From Rivularia sp. MS3 (GTDB lineage: Bacteria; Cyanobacteriota; Cyanobacteriia; Cyanobacteriales; Nostocaceae): DNA of 50,968 bases. The DNA is taken from the NCBI GenBank assembly GCA_019192545.1, contig JAHCMI010000068.1, positions 1 through 50,968 of the forward strand, given 5' to 3'. The translations under genes were made by a program, and so were the position numbers. Positions 23,376 through 32,610 of the stretch are shown here, one piece after another. The notes under the pieces are model-generated. The model searched no databases, had not been told where the DNA came from, and saw only the letters and a program-made list of their open reading frames with translations. Every line of letters starts with the position of its first letter. Position 1 is the first letter of the stretch.

Positions 23376-24011
23376 ATGGCACAAACTTACATATCAAAAG
23401 TCAATGTTGACTTATGGAAACAAGAAGTAACCTTGGAATGGACAGGAGCGAATGCATCGGCACAACAGAAAGGCCCTTTTCACTGTACTCCCGGTGAAGG
23501 TATGCCGGGACTCAATTGTGATGATGTTACAACCAGCAGAAAGGGCGGAACAAACTGTACTCCAAAAGGTGAATTCAAGGTAATTCGTCACGAGCGCCGT
23601 TTTAGCAAGTTCCCTGAAGCTGAATGGGTAACACGTTTTCAAGATGATTCTCGTGGAATTGCCCTTCACTACTACCCCAATGTTCCCGAATATCCCGACT
23701 CCAACGGATGCGTTCGCATTGGTAACAAAGAAGTAGCAAAACGAATTCATGACAATACGAAAGCTGGAGTATCTGTTGTCAGCGTACATGGAGAGTTAAG
23801 ACCAGATTTTCGCAATACCTTAAGACGAGGTTCTAAGGGTGAAGATGTGAAGAAAATGCAGCGTCAGCTTAAGAATAAAGGATATCAACTTGCAATTGAT
23901 GGCGATTTTGGCCCAGCAACCGAAGCAACAGTTAAACAATTTCAACGAGACAAGCAACTTTTATCTGACGGAATATGCGGCAGGCAAACCTACGGAGCGC
24001 TTTTTGCTTAA
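23376..24011 (+). CDS. L,D-transpeptidase (YkuD-like) with C-terminal peptidoglycan-binding domain
   Basis: 211 residues from the ATG at 23376 (M-A-Q-T-Y); an upstream ATG at 23322 would add 18 residues. Residues 1-130 are a divergent L,D-transpeptidase catalytic domain: His98 ('ALHYYPNVPE') and the nucleophile Cys112 in 'SNGCVRIGN' (S-x-G-C-x-R). Residues about 150-210 are a PG_binding_1 domain ('LRRGSKGEDVKKMQRQLKNKGYQLAIDGDFGPATEATVKQFQRD'). The pair would make 3-3 crosslinks or anchor proteins to the wall. No Sec signal is visible, which is odd for a periplasmic enzyme; either the start is elsewhere or the protein is exported or released in another way. Divergent from the subtilase. Confidence 0.85.
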   Translation: MAQTYISKVNVDLWKQEVTLEWTGANASAQQKGPFHCTPGEGMPGLNCDDVTTSRKGGTNCTPKGEFKVIRHERRFSKFPEAEWVTRFQDDSRGIALHYYPNVPEYPDSNGCVRIGNKEVAKRIHDNTKAGVSVVSVHGELRPDFRNTLRRGSKGEDVKKMQRQLKNKGYQLAIDGDFGPATEATVKQFQRDKQLLSDGICGRQTYGALFA

Positions 24012-24189
24012 TGGTTTTGCCCTTGAAATATAACTGTTTTTACCTGAATAAAATACAAAATATTTATATTTCAATTGGGCAACGCCAGATTAACTACTCC
24101 CATTCCGCTCTAAGATTTCCTATGAAAATTTCTCCCTCACTCCCTCCCTCAACCCCAAACGGTAATCTTCTACCGGGAAGGGAGTATCT

Positions 24190-24238
24190 CTCTTTACCTC
24201 TTGACTCTGTGTACTTTGTGTCTCTGCGGTTTTTTTTA
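24190..24238. repeat. Dispersed 'ctctgcggtt' repeat
   Basis: ctctgtgtactttgtgtctctgcggtttttttt, same family as 13741-13777 and, reversed, 4118-4152. The gcggtttttttt end resembles a terminator tail but lacks a stem. Confidence 0.6.
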
Positions 24239-24271
24239 TCGGTAATCATCTCTTAGCAAGAAAGTATCTAT

Positions 24272-24499
24272 TTACTTTTCATCATCAAACGATACACAGG
24301 GACTATCAACTTCCTGCATTGGTTGAAAAGAATTGCAAAAAATCACGTTAGAACAATTCACTGGCAATTCCTCTGGATGAGTGCATTGCACTTGAGTATT
24401 TGATTTACTATTTAACTTAGTATCTAATAATGTGTGAAAAGCACATTCATTGCAAATAGTTTTAACAGAATATGTTTTGCGTTTAGTTAAATCTGACAT
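24272..24499 (-). CDS. Small Cys-rich protein (75 residues)
   Basis: The open frame runs further upstream, but the likely start is the ATG at 24499 (or 24502), since sequence beyond it overlaps the GNAT gene on the other strand. Features: 'TICNECAFH' (CxxC), then further Cys in 'QCTHPEELPVNCSNVIFCNS' and 'SPCVSF', six in all, spaced like a small zinc- or cluster-binding fold. The C-terminus is acidic. I believe short proteins of this type are conserved in Nostocales, but I cannot name a family. Its start is 70 bases from the divergent GTG of the GNAT gene, so they may share a control region. Confidence 0.55.
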   Translation of the reverse strand: MSDLTKRKTYSVKTICNECAFHTLLDTKLNSKSNTQVQCTHPEELPVNCSNVIFCNSFQPMQEVDSPCVSFDDEK

Positions 24500-24569
24500 C
24501 ATTTTTGAAATAAGAGGTAAAAATAGGCTTATTTTAGGATTAACCACATCCGATTCCGGAGCAATCAAA

Positions 24570-25028
24570 GTGAAGCAATTACCAAAAGGATGTATTCTCC
24601 GCAAAGCCATCTCTAAAGACGCTTCATCAATTCGCTGGCTAGTATTCAAAGCGAAACTTGACCCCACACAATTAAAATGGCAGCAATTTTGGATAATCGA
24701 ATTTAATAGCAATATAGTTGCTTGCGGACAATTACGCAATTTTAACGAAGCTCAAGAACTTGGAAGCTTAGTAGTTAAAAACAACTGGAGAAATCGCGGT
24801 TTAGGAAGCTTTCTGACTCAACATTTGATCGAGCAAGCGACTCAGCCGCTTTATTTAGAATGTTTGGGTAAAAAATTAGTGAGTTTCTACCAAAAATTTG
24901 GTTTTTTTGCAGTCGATTTTCAAGATTTACCTGCATCTCTCAAAAGCAAATTTAAAATATCTCAGTTAGGTAAAAAAATTATTGGTGTTCCTGTAACTTT
25001 TATGAAACAGGAAATCAGTGAACAGTGA
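24570..25028 (+). CDS. GNAT-family N-acetyltransferase
   Basis: 152 residues from a GTG at 24570 with ggag eight bases upstream; the open frame extends to 24450 but that part is not GNAT-like. The domain is complete: 'CILRKAISKDASSIRWLVF' (beta1-alpha1), 'QFWIIEFNSNIVACGQLRNF' (beta2-3), 'AQELGSLVVKNNWRNRGLGSFL' with the acetyl-CoA pyrophosphate loop R-N-R-G-L-G, and 'LYLECLGKKLVSFYQKFGF' (the Y-x-K-x-G-F end). The substrate is unknown. The last residues I-S-E-Q and the TGA stop are made of the adjacent heptamer repeat (25014-25063). Confidence 0.85.
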   Translation: MKQLPKGCILRKAISKDASSIRWLVFKAKLDPTQLKWQQFWIIEFNSNIVACGQLRNFNEAQELGSLVVKNNWRNRGLGSFLTQHLIEQATQPLYLECLGKKLVSFYQKFGFFAVDFQDLPASLKSKFKISQLGKKIIGVPVTFMKQEISEQ

Positions 25029-25063
25029 ACAGTAAGCAGTGAACAGTGAGCAGTTATCAGTTA
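25014..25063. repeat. STRR, heptamer (cagtgaa)n
   Basis: Seven imperfect units. It starts inside the GNAT coding end and supplies its stop codon (25026-25028). The unit is the reverse complement of the array at 15044-15127. Confidence 0.9.
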
Positions 25064-25101
25064 TAGAGGTTTTGATTGAACGAATACATCTTAAATTTCA
25101 G

Positions 25102-25146
25102 AACATCCCTCTCCTTAATAAAGAGAAGAAATGAGGGTGAGGTTAA
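25102..25146. repeat. Dispersed 'acatccctc...gtgaggttaa' repeat
   Basis: Related to 18742-18780 and to the right part of 20899-20940; between convergent genes. Confidence 0.5.
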
Positions 25147-25180
25147 ATTTGTATTGCACCCTGGGTGATATTTACTATAC

Positions 25181-26254
25181 CTAACTCGGCGTTGCCAAAC
25201 TACCGCTACCTTGCAATAAAGAGTTGGTGGCATTAACAATTAACTGTGCTGCTCCTTTAAAAAAATCACGTTCAATATTAGCTGGAGTATCGCTTGGTTG
25301 ATGATAATAAGAACTACGTAAATTAGCTGTATCTGTTACTAATAAAGCTCCGATTCCTTGCAGCCAAAAAGGTGCATGATCGCTACGTAAAACATCGGGG
25401 GTAAAAAATCCTTTAAGAGGAACCGGTAAAGTAAATACTGGTGGTAATTCAGATGATTTATCCAGATTCTTAAAAGTATTAATTAATGGTAAATGTTCGG
25501 TATCGCCTACTACGGCTAAAAAGTCACCTTTATCGCTAGTGGGAGTTATAGGTAAACCAGAGGGAGTCTTTTGACAACCTACTGTATAACAAGCATAACC
25601 AACCATATCCATGACAACTACACCGCGTAAGTTTTGTAAGCGGGCTTGATTCTTAGCGAAAGCACGACTACCTAACAAACCGGCTTCTTCTTTATCGAAA
25701 AAAGCTAATTGCAAAGTTCGAGGAGTTTCTACAGAATTAAACAGTCTGGCAGCTTCTAGCAATACGGCAACACCAGTTGCATTGTCATCAGCACCGGGAG
25801 AATTTAAAACAGTATCGTAATGTGCGGCTAGTAAAATTGCTCCGGCTTCGCTATCAGTTCCCGGTTTTTCTGCAAAGACATTAATACCTCGGGGAAACTG
25901 TTGCAAAGAAGATTGCCAACCAATTTTTTTTAATTCATTAATAATATAATTGCGAGTACGTCTGCGTTCGGAAGTTGTAAAACGCTGAAAACTCAAGTTT
26001 TTTAAGTCAGCAAACAATCTTTCTGGTTCTACTTGAGGAATATTAGTTTGTGTATTTTGTTGTGTATTTTGTTGTGTATTCTGAGTTGGTGAATTCTCAA
26101 TTTTTGTTGATTCTTCTTGAATTGTGGGAGTTTCTATCTTAATACTATTAAACTCAGCAGTTTCTTGAAATTGACCAAAAAAATTATTTCCGAAAAAAAA
26201 AGTAACCGCAACACCTATTAATATCAACAGCAAAAATACAATATTTTTCTTCAT
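25181..26254 (-). CDS. M28-family zinc aminopeptidase, membrane-anchored or secreted
   Basis: 357 residues. An uncleaved signal anchor or signal peptide is at 4-24 ('NIVFLLLILIGVAVTFFFG'), followed by a low-complexity linker (about 40-75, with repeated 'NTQQ'). The M28 zinc-peptidase core follows: 'ILLAAHYDTVLNSPGADDNATGVAVLLEAARL' with the His-x-Asp ligand pair and bridging Asp ('GADDNATG'), and 'FFDKEEAGLLGSRAFAKN' with the catalytic Glu and ligand Glu. 'VVMDMVGYA' gives another ligand Asp, and 'DVLRSDHAPFWLQGI' the last His. All zinc ligands appear to be present. It would trim peptides outside the cytoplasm. STRR 26263-26325 lies upstream. Confidence 0.9.
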   Translation of the reverse strand: MKKNIVFLLLILIGVAVTFFFGNNFFGQFQETAEFNSIKIETPTIQEESTKIENSPTQNTQQNTQQNTQTNIPQVEPERLFADLKNLSFQRFTTSERRRTRNYIINELKKIGWQSSLQQFPRGINVFAEKPGTDSEAGAILLAAHYDTVLNSPGADDNATGVAVLLEAARLFNSVETPRTLQLAFFDKEEAGLLGSRAFAKNQARLQNLRGVVVMDMVGYACYTVGCQKTPSGLPITPTSDKGDFLAVVGDTEHLPLINTFKNLDKSSELPPVFTLPVPLKGFFTPDVLRSDHAPFWLQGIGALLVTDTANLRSSYYHQPSDTPANIERDFFKGAAQLIVNATNSLLQGSGSLATPS

Positions 26255-26262
26255 AAAGAATA

Positions 26263-26325
26263 ATTGTTAGTGGTTAGTTGTTAGTTGTTAGTTGTTAACT
26301 GTTCACTGTTAACTGTTCACTGTCA
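26263..26325. repeat. STRR, heptamers (gttagtt)n then (gttcact)n
   Basis: About nine imperfect units. The last bases (tca, 26323-26325) are the stop codon of the tamB gene on the minus strand. Confidence 0.9.
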
Positions 26326-29300
26326 AAACCTTCTTTGATATTCAATCACAGCACGACTATCATCATCAAAATTGGTAGAGCCGCGAAGACGAATTCTATC
26401 CTTTAATCGGTAATTAATACCAAATTGGAATGGGTCATCTGCTGTTAAAATCTTTAAAGCAGAAATCGAAATTTTGTCGGTGACATCGACTCCAGCTTCT
26501 GCTGCAAGTTCAACAGTAGAATTACTTTTTCCGGCATCGGGATTATCAGAAATGATAGTTGGAAATACTCGCAGTTCGTCTAAACCGAAAGCAGTACCGA
26601 TTTCATTAAATGCGGTTTGTAAATTACCAAAAACTGCGGAGCCAGCAATATTAAGTAATCCTACGGCGGAACTAGCTCTTCCCTCACCATCAAACCCACC
26701 TCCTAACAAAGCTACAATTTCTGTTTCTGTGCGTGCGGGGCTGCTTTTTAATTCTAGGTTTTCGTTAATTTTACTAGCTGGGCCATTTACTTGTGCTTCT
26801 ACACGAACCGTTTCTAAAGCTGCTAAACCTGTGGCATTTGCTCTACTAAAGTCGGAATTTTGAATTACATCTAATACTTTAGCAAATAAGCTGATATCTA
26901 AAATTGGATCGCGGGGTTGATTTTTGATAAATATGGCGGTGTTTTCTTCACCTTTATCTATATTGAATTGGGTAGTAAATAAATTGACTCCTCCTTTTTT
27001 CAATTTTAGAGTGCCAACCGGTATGGGATTGCTAAATGTACCGTTTACGTTTAAAAGTCCCTTTGCTGTAATGCTAATTATTGGAGGGCGTTCGACTTTG
27101 ACATCTTTACCTAAAGTTAATTTTAGGTTATCAAATTTTCCTCTGGCATTTTCTTCTCGATCGATTTGTTTATTAGCCTGTAAGCGTTTGATTTTGCTGC
27201 TGCTCGCGGCAGCAGTTTCTGTTTCATTTTCTGGTAGCAATACCAAGCCGTTACTCAAATTTATATTACCGCTAATAATTGGACTCAATGCGGAACCTTT
27301 AACAACTACTTTACCTCCGACACCACCTTGATAAAGTCCTTTGAGATTTATCGCTAATTTATCCAAAGTCACTGCAAGTGGGTTGTTAATTTGAATAAAT
27401 TGGTCGTCATATATCGGAATTTCGCCTTTTGCGACTACTTTACCTCGACTAAAGTCTCCTTGAAGAGCATCTATGACTATGGTGTCAAAATCAAATTGTA
27501 CTTTCCCAGTCACGTTTGTGAGTTTTTCTGGTAAAGCTTGAGCCGAAAATGTCGCATTATTAAGAGTCGCATTGCCATTAACTACTGGTTCTTGTAAAGT
27601 TCCGCGTACTGTTAATTGAATTTCTCCTTCACCTTTTTCAAAGGTTGCTTGATTGCTAATTAAATTAAGTACAGCCAAACCTTCATTTTTGACGTTTACA
27701 TCTAAATTAATTTGATTGCTTTCAGGAGCCACTGAAGCGAAAGGTAATTTATAAGGAATGCTGCCATTAATATCAACGGGTTCGGCATCATTAACCATGA
27801 TGTTACTAGCAAAATTCAAGCGTCCGTTGCTATAACTAAAGCTGGCTGCTGCTGATTCTATTCCTTTTTGATTTAAAGTTCCATCGGTAATTCTAAATTC
27901 TCCCTTGGTTAAAGGATTGCCAACGCTACCGGCTAAAGCTGCTCTGCCATTAAGATTTCCAGTTAAGCCTACAGGCAAATTAATAAAGCTATTGAGTACT
28001 TCTATCGGAAAATTATTTACTTGTAGAGTACCGTATTGTTCGTCGCCACCAACCGCACCACTAAAGCTAAAAAGTCTATTTGTTGATTCGATTCGTAACG
28101 GTATTAATCTCAAAACCCCATTTTCAAAAGCTCCTTGGGCAATAACTTGCTGTGCCTTATAGCGTTCTGGATCTTCTTCTGTTCCCCAAGTAAAGTTTTT
28201 TCCTTTGATATCAAATTGCGTACTTATTCCTTTGTCTTCGGCTGTATCTAAGCTAATTTCACCATTAAATGTTCCTTTCAAGTTTCCTAATTCAGGAAAA
28301 GGAGAAGCATCGCGTCGCTGTTGTTTTTGCTGCGCTAATAATGCTTGTATTTCTGAATAGCGACGCAGTTGAGTTAATAAACTTTGATTTGGTAAACCGA
28401 CTGGGGTTGTTTCGAGTTGATTGGCTTTACCATAAGTTGGTTCTTCTAAACCACGTTGAATATCTTCTAATTCGTATATTTGGAGTGCGGTTAAAACGTC
28501 TTGTATTTTACCTTCTTTGACATTTACCGTACCCTTAATTTGCGGTGTTGTATCTGTTTTAGTTACTGTCCCGGCAAGACTATAGCTGCTTTCTCCTTTG
28601 ATAAATTCACCTTTAATAACCCTAAGTTTTTTGCCATTATAATTAAAATTGGCAACTAATCTATCACCTTTTAAACGTCCAACTTCTGGGTTTTTGACTG
28701 CAATCTCTCCGGAAGCTGTAGCAAAAGTTTTTTGATTAATTCGCAGGTTTCCACTAAATTCTCCAGCTATTTTACCGGAACCGAGATAGCGATTAACTGG
28801 TAAAGGCAATTTTAATAGCCGTAAAGGAAATTTATTTACGTTCAGTGCTAAAATATCTCCTTGAGATTCACCGGAAGCAAATGCTTCACCACGTTTAATT
28901 AAAAAAGATTCGGGACGATTATCACCATTTAAATTAACTGCAATTTTATCTTGCTTTCCCGCAACATTCAATTGCAAACCGCTTCCTTGTTGGGATTTCA
29001 CGTTACCAGCTAAAACTGGCTCAAATGCAATATCGTTGACTGCAAAATCTTTTAATGCTACCTGCCCTAGGATATTTGGTAAAGGCAGTTTACCAGTTAT
29101 TTTACCGTTAAAATCTACTTTACCAGCGACTTTGACAGCGTTAGAAATATCTACGGGTAACTGCTTCAAATCAAAATCATTAGCTCGAACATTCAAATCT
29201 AACTGCGTAATTGTAGGTATTCCCGCACTCTTAGCATTAGCAAAAATATCGCCGCTAACATATAAACCCGGTGCGCTGGCTCGTGCAATTCTGAGTTTAT

Positions 29301-32300
29301 TACCATTCCAGGCGATCGCCGCATCAATTGGTTTCTCAAATCCTGGAATCCCTTGAGAAAACTGCACGTTTCCATTAGCCCGCACGTCAGCCAAACTGGG
29401 ATTTTTCCAATTACCGGCAATTTGTAAATTACCGTTAAATTTACCGCGCAAGTTTTGATTTAACTGGTTTAATTCCAAATTTGCAGCATTAACAACTGCT
29501 TGATAGCTTCCGTTTTTCAGTTGAATATTAGAGGCTGCAATTCTACCACCTGCCGCATCTATGGCAGCATTACCCGCAGCAGTTAAACTATCAAAGGAAT
29601 TTAGCGAACCGGCAATATTAAGTTTACCGGTTAATGTTCCAGCTAAAACTTCCGGTACCTGTGGTGCAATTTTTTTTATGTTTACTTGATTTGCAGCAAC
29701 TACAGCTTGATATTTACCGTTACTAACCAAAATATCCGACGCTGCAATCTTCCCAGCACCAGTATTTATCGCAGCATTTCCCGATGCAGTTAAATCTTCA
29801 AAGGAATTTACCGAGCCTGCAACGTCAAATTTACCAGTTAATCTTCCCGAAAACGATTTAGGTATTTGCGGCGATAATTGCCTTACTAACAAATCGCTGG
29901 CAACAACCTTGGCTTGATATCTACCGTTATACACAGCAATATCTGAAGCTGCAATCCTACCACCTGCGGCATTAACAAAACCATTTCCAGATATAGTTAA
30001 ATCTTCCAAGGATTTTGTCGAACCTGCAATATCAAAATTCCCCGTTAACTTTCCTGGGAAGGATGAGGGAACCTGCGGGGATAATTGACGTACATCTATA
30101 TTATTTACCTTAACCTTAGCTCGATATTCTCCCCTGGCAAACTCAATATCCCTCGCCAAAATTTTACCGGCAGCAGTATTTAAATTTCCTCTTCCCGATA
30201 CAATCAAGTTTTCCGGTGCAAAAGAATCCAACGAACCAGCAACGTTGAATTTACCACTCAATCCGCCAGCAAAAGACTGAGGAATCTGCTGCGATAATTC
30301 CCGCACTCGGACATTATTCGCCACGACATCGGCTAAATAAACTCCGTTTTTGACTTGAATATTATTAGCTGCGATCGCACCACCGGCGGTTACAATTTCA
30401 GCTTTACCATTAGCTACTATACTTTCTGGTTGCAAGGAATCCAAAGAACCCGCAACGTTGAAATCTCCCCTCAATTTCCCTTTAAACGACTTTGGTATTT
30501 GCTCGGATAATTGCTGCAACTGTAAATTATTAGCTTTAACTCTAGCTAAATAAACACCATCTTTTACCTGAATATCCGACGCTGTAATTATTCCTCCAGC
30601 AGCCCTTAAACCAGCATTCCCTCGCACCTGCAAAGTTTTCATATCGAAATTGCTAGTATTACCCGATACCTGAAACTTTCCGCTCAAAGAACCATTAATA
30701 GGTAAACTAACATTTTTCAACAAACGTCCGACTTGAACCCCAGAAGCGACTAAATCGGCAGAAAACTGTTGCTCGTCAAACTTAACTGAATTAACCGCAA
30801 CTCTTCCCCCAGCAACCTTAATATCGGCATTTTCAGTTTTGATTTGAGCGATTTTAAACGGTGTTGAACTACCCGAAACAATCACCTTACCGTTAAAATC
30901 AGCGCTCTCAAGATTTACCTTCTCCAACTGCTCCCGACTGACAAATTGATTAATTTTTATCCCTTTAGTATTTGCCACAGCCTGCCAGCGCTGCTGATTC
31001 CAACTCCCGTAAGCCAAAGCCGTACCGCCAGCCACAGCCAAAGCACTTTGAAACTTTAAGCTCCTATCCCGATTAACAATTACTTCCCCCGTTGCCGGAT
31101 ATGTAGCTTGAGGAGCATTAAATTTAACTAAAGTACGGATAGTTTCCGGCGTACCGCTTAAATTAGCAGCTGCTGCGACTTTCCCAACTTGAAACGAAGG
31201 TGTAGGGATATCATAAATTGTCGCTAAACTATCTCCCGGTGCGTTGCTAGTAAGAAAATTAAAATTAACTTGAGAACTTCTACCTACCGTATCATCACCA
31301 ATTAAAATTTTACCGGCACCGCGCACATCTCCACCTACAGCAGCAGTACCGCGAATATCTGTAAAAGTAATTGTTGAATCGGCTGTAACAAAAGCAAATT
31401 TACCGCTAGCGGTTTTTAATTTAACTTTATCGACGATACCTGGCTTAACAGTGGCAACAGTACCGGAAATAACTGGTTGAGTAATAGCCCCCGTCATTTT
31501 CAAATCGCCTTTGACAACTCCGCCTACCGGTAAAGGTGACTGAATATCAAGAGTTTGTAAAGTATCGTTGACGCTAACAGCATTCACCCGAGCCGTCAAA
31601 TCGTAACCTGTTTTCCAATCAATGATGCCGCCACCACTCAAAGGAATTTTCCCGTAACTGGTAACTACATCGTTTAATCTGACTTTTGTACCGTCAAACT
31701 GCAAATTTCCCACAGAATTAACCAACGGCTTTGGCATCCGGGCAACTTGAAAATTCAACCCTTCAACTCGAGCCTTGCCGTATAATAAAGGCTGTATTTT
31801 TTCCCCGAATGGTAATTTTACCTGTAAATCCCCGTTTATTTTCCCTCCCTGCAACTTAACTGGTAGCTCGACAAGGGGCGTAACCTCTGATGCAATTAAA
31901 TCTTCTAAGAGTAACTGTAAATTACCCGTTTTTGTTTTAATTCCTACCTTACCCCTCACCGAAACATTACCACTGCGTCCCGGTTTTCCCCCAACTTCAA
32001 ATCTAACTGTTTGATAATTATCGAAAAACTTAGCGTAACCATTAAGCTCTGAAAATACTACCTTGGGAGATACTTGCCGATTCTCTCCAAAAGGCATTAA
32101 TGTTACACTTCCATTACGTAAATTAACTTTATCTACATCTATGGCAATGGCTCCGGGTTCTTCGGGTAACACAATTTTAGTTGTAATCCAACGTCCTTGT
32201 TCGTCTCGATCCACATAGCCTACTGGGTTGACTAAAGTTATATCTAGCTTTAATCTACGATTGAACAATAACTTTAGCGGGTCAAATCCAACTTCTATAG

Positions 32301-32610
32301 CATCAGCTTTAACAGTATCCGCATCTGTTGCTGTCTTAGGAACAGCCGAAGCTCCAAACCTGACACCAGAAAGCGAAAAACCCTCTACTTCTCCTAACTC
32401 AAGCGGGCGATCGATGATATTAGTCAGATTTTTTTCTACTAGCGGAGCTAAATCTTGTTGAATAAAAACCTGTAGCCGCCAGATTCCCACGGAAATTCCC
32501 ACAACTAGCAATCCACCAAAAGCCAATCCGCCGCGACTAAGTACCAAAAACCACAAGCGTTTGCGATTTTTGGATTTAAAACATTTTTTAGTGGAAGAGG
32601 AATTAGTCAT
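26323..32610 (-). CDS. tamB: TamB-like translocation/assembly module protein (AsmA-like, DUF490)
   Basis: 2095 residues, in the long size class seen in cyanobacteria. A single N-terminal transmembrane anchor (about 22-47, 'GGLAFGGLLVVGISVGIWRL') is followed by a very long beta-rich body that should form a hydrophobic-grooved bridge from inner to outer membrane. The C-terminal DUF490/TamB domain is recognisable from 'FVVKGSALSPIISGNINLSNG'-like blocks through 'ETEIVALLGGGF' to the final 'FGINYRLKDRIRLRGSTNFDDDSRAVIEYQRRF'. Residues about 660-1075 are six tandem repeats of about 70 residues ('AAGGxIAASDIxVxNGxYxA...QIPxSFxGxLxGxFxVAGS'). Inferred role: lipid transport or outer-membrane protein assembly. 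No bamA/tamA is adjacent; the gene is alone between M28 and DUF3110 genes. Confidence 0.92.
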   Translation of the reverse strand: MTNSSSTKKCFKSKNRKRLWFLVLSRGGLAFGGLLVVGISVGIWRLQVFIQQDLAPLVEKNLTNIIDRPLELGEVEGFSLSGVRFGASAVPKTATDADTVKADAIEVGFDPLKLLFNRRLKLDITLVNPVGYVDRDEQGRWITTKIVLPEEPGAIAIDVDKVNLRNGSVTLMPFGENRQVSPKVVFSELNGYAKFFDNYQTVRFEVGGKPGRSGNVSVRGKVGIKTKTGNLQLLLEDLIASEVTPLVELPVKLQGGKINGDLQVKLPFGEKIQPLLYGKARVEGLNFQVARMPKPLVNSVGNLQFDGTKVRLNDVVTSYGKIPLSGGGIIDWKTGYDLTARVNAVSVNDTLQTLDIQSPLPVGGVVKGDLKMTGAITQPVISGTVATVKPGIVDKVKLKTASGKFAFVTADSTITFTDIRGTAAVGGDVRGAGKILIGDDTVGRSSQVNFNFLTSNAPGDSLATIYDIPTPSFQVGKVAAAANLSGTPETIRTLVKFNAPQATYPATGEVIVNRDRSLKFQSALAVAGGTALAYGSWNQQRWQAVANTKGIKINQFVSREQLEKVNLESADFNGKVIVSGSSTPFKIAQIKTENADIKVAGGRVAVNSVKFDEQQFSADLVASGVQVGRLLKNVSLPINGSLSGKFQVSGNTSNFDMKTLQVRGNAGLRAAGGIITASDIQVKDGVYLARVKANNLQLQQLSEQIPKSFKGKLRGDFNVAGSLDSLQPESIVANGKAEIVTAGGAIAANNIQVKNGVYLADVVANNVRVRELSQQIPQSFAGGLSGKFNVAGSLDSFAPENLIVSGRGNLNTAAGKILARDIEFARGEYRAKVKVNNIDVRQLSPQVPSSFPGKLTGNFDIAGSTKSLEDLTISGNGFVNAAGGRIAASDIAVYNGRYQAKVVASDLLVRQLSPQIPKSFSGRLTGKFDVAGSVNSFEDLTASGNAAINTGAGKIAASDILVSNGKYQAVVAANQVNIKKIAPQVPEVLAGTLTGKLNIAGSLNSFDSLTAAGNAAIDAAGGRIAASNIQLKNGSYQAVVNAANLELNQLNQNLRGKFNGNLQIAGNWKNPSLADVRANGNVQFSQGIPGFEKPIDAAIAWNGNKLRIARASAPGLYVSGDIFANAKSAGIPTITQLDLNVRANDFDLKQLPVDISNAVKVAGKVDFNGKITGKLPLPNILGQVALKDFAVNDIAFEPVLAGNVKSQQGSGLQLNVAGKQDKIAVNLNGDNRPESFLIKRGEAFASGESQGDILALNVNKFPLRLLKLPLPVNRYLGSGKIAGEFSGNLRINQKTFATASGEIAVKNPEVGRLKGDRLVANFNYNGKKLRVIKGEFIKGESSYSLAGTVTKTDTTPQIKGTVNVKEGKIQDVLTALQIYELEDIQRGLEEPTYGKANQLETTPVGLPNQSLLTQLRRYSEIQALLAQQKQQRRDASPFPELGNLKGTFNGEISLDTAEDKGISTQFDIKGKNFTWGTEEDPERYKAQQVIAQGAFENGVLRLIPLRIESTNRLFSFSGAVGGDEQYGTLQVNNFPIEVLNSFINLPVGLTGNLNGRAALAGSVGNPLTKGEFRITDGTLNQKGIESAAASFSYSNGRLNFASNIMVNDAEPVDINGSIPYKLPFASVAPESNQINLDVNVKNEGLAVLNLISNQATFEKGEGEIQLTVRGTLQEPVVNGNATLNNATFSAQALPEKLTNVTGKVQFDFDTIVIDALQGDFSRGKVVAKGEIPIYDDQFIQINNPLAVTLDKLAINLKGLYQGGVGGKVVVKGSALSPIISGNINLSNGLVLLPENETETAAASSSKIKRLQANKQIDREENARGKFDNLKLTLGKDVKVERPPIISITAKGLLNVNGTFSNPIPVGTLKLKKGGVNLFTTQFNIDKGEENTAIFIKNQPRDPILDISLFAKVLDVIQNSDFSRANATGLAALETVRVEAQVNGPASKINENLELKSSPARTETEIVALLGGGFDGEGRASSAVGLLNIAGSAVFGNLQTAFNEIGTAFGLDELRVFPTIISDNPDAGKSNSTVELAAEAGVDVTDKISISALKILTADDPFQFGINYRLKDRIRLRGSTNFDDDSRAVIEYQRRF
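29450..30640 (-). repeat. Six tandem about-210-bp coding repeats inside tamB
   Basis: Each unit encodes an alternating 'N-A/G-A-x-x-A-A-G-G-x-I-A-A-S-D-I' strand pair and an 'A-G-S-x-x-S' end. Units 3 to 5 are the most alike, suggesting recent expansion by unequal crossing-over; the outer units are more diverged. Boundaries are approximate. Confidence 0.75.

Noticed and set aside
24450-24569. N-terminal extension of the GNAT gene
   Set aside because: Sequence before the GTG at 24570 is not GNAT-like, and the GTG has a well-placed ggag.
24500-24739. Upstream part of the long minus-strand frame ending at 24272
   Set aside because: It is antisense to the GNAT coding region; only the 75-residue end looks like a protein.
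25057-25239. Open frame of 60 codons, minus strand
   Set aside because: Overlaps the M28 coding end in another frame and a dispersed repeat; no protein features.
26474-32461. Several plus-strand open frames of 73-135 codons
   Set aside because: All are antisense shadows of the long tamB frame; hydrophobic-looking translations are a by-product of its codon use.
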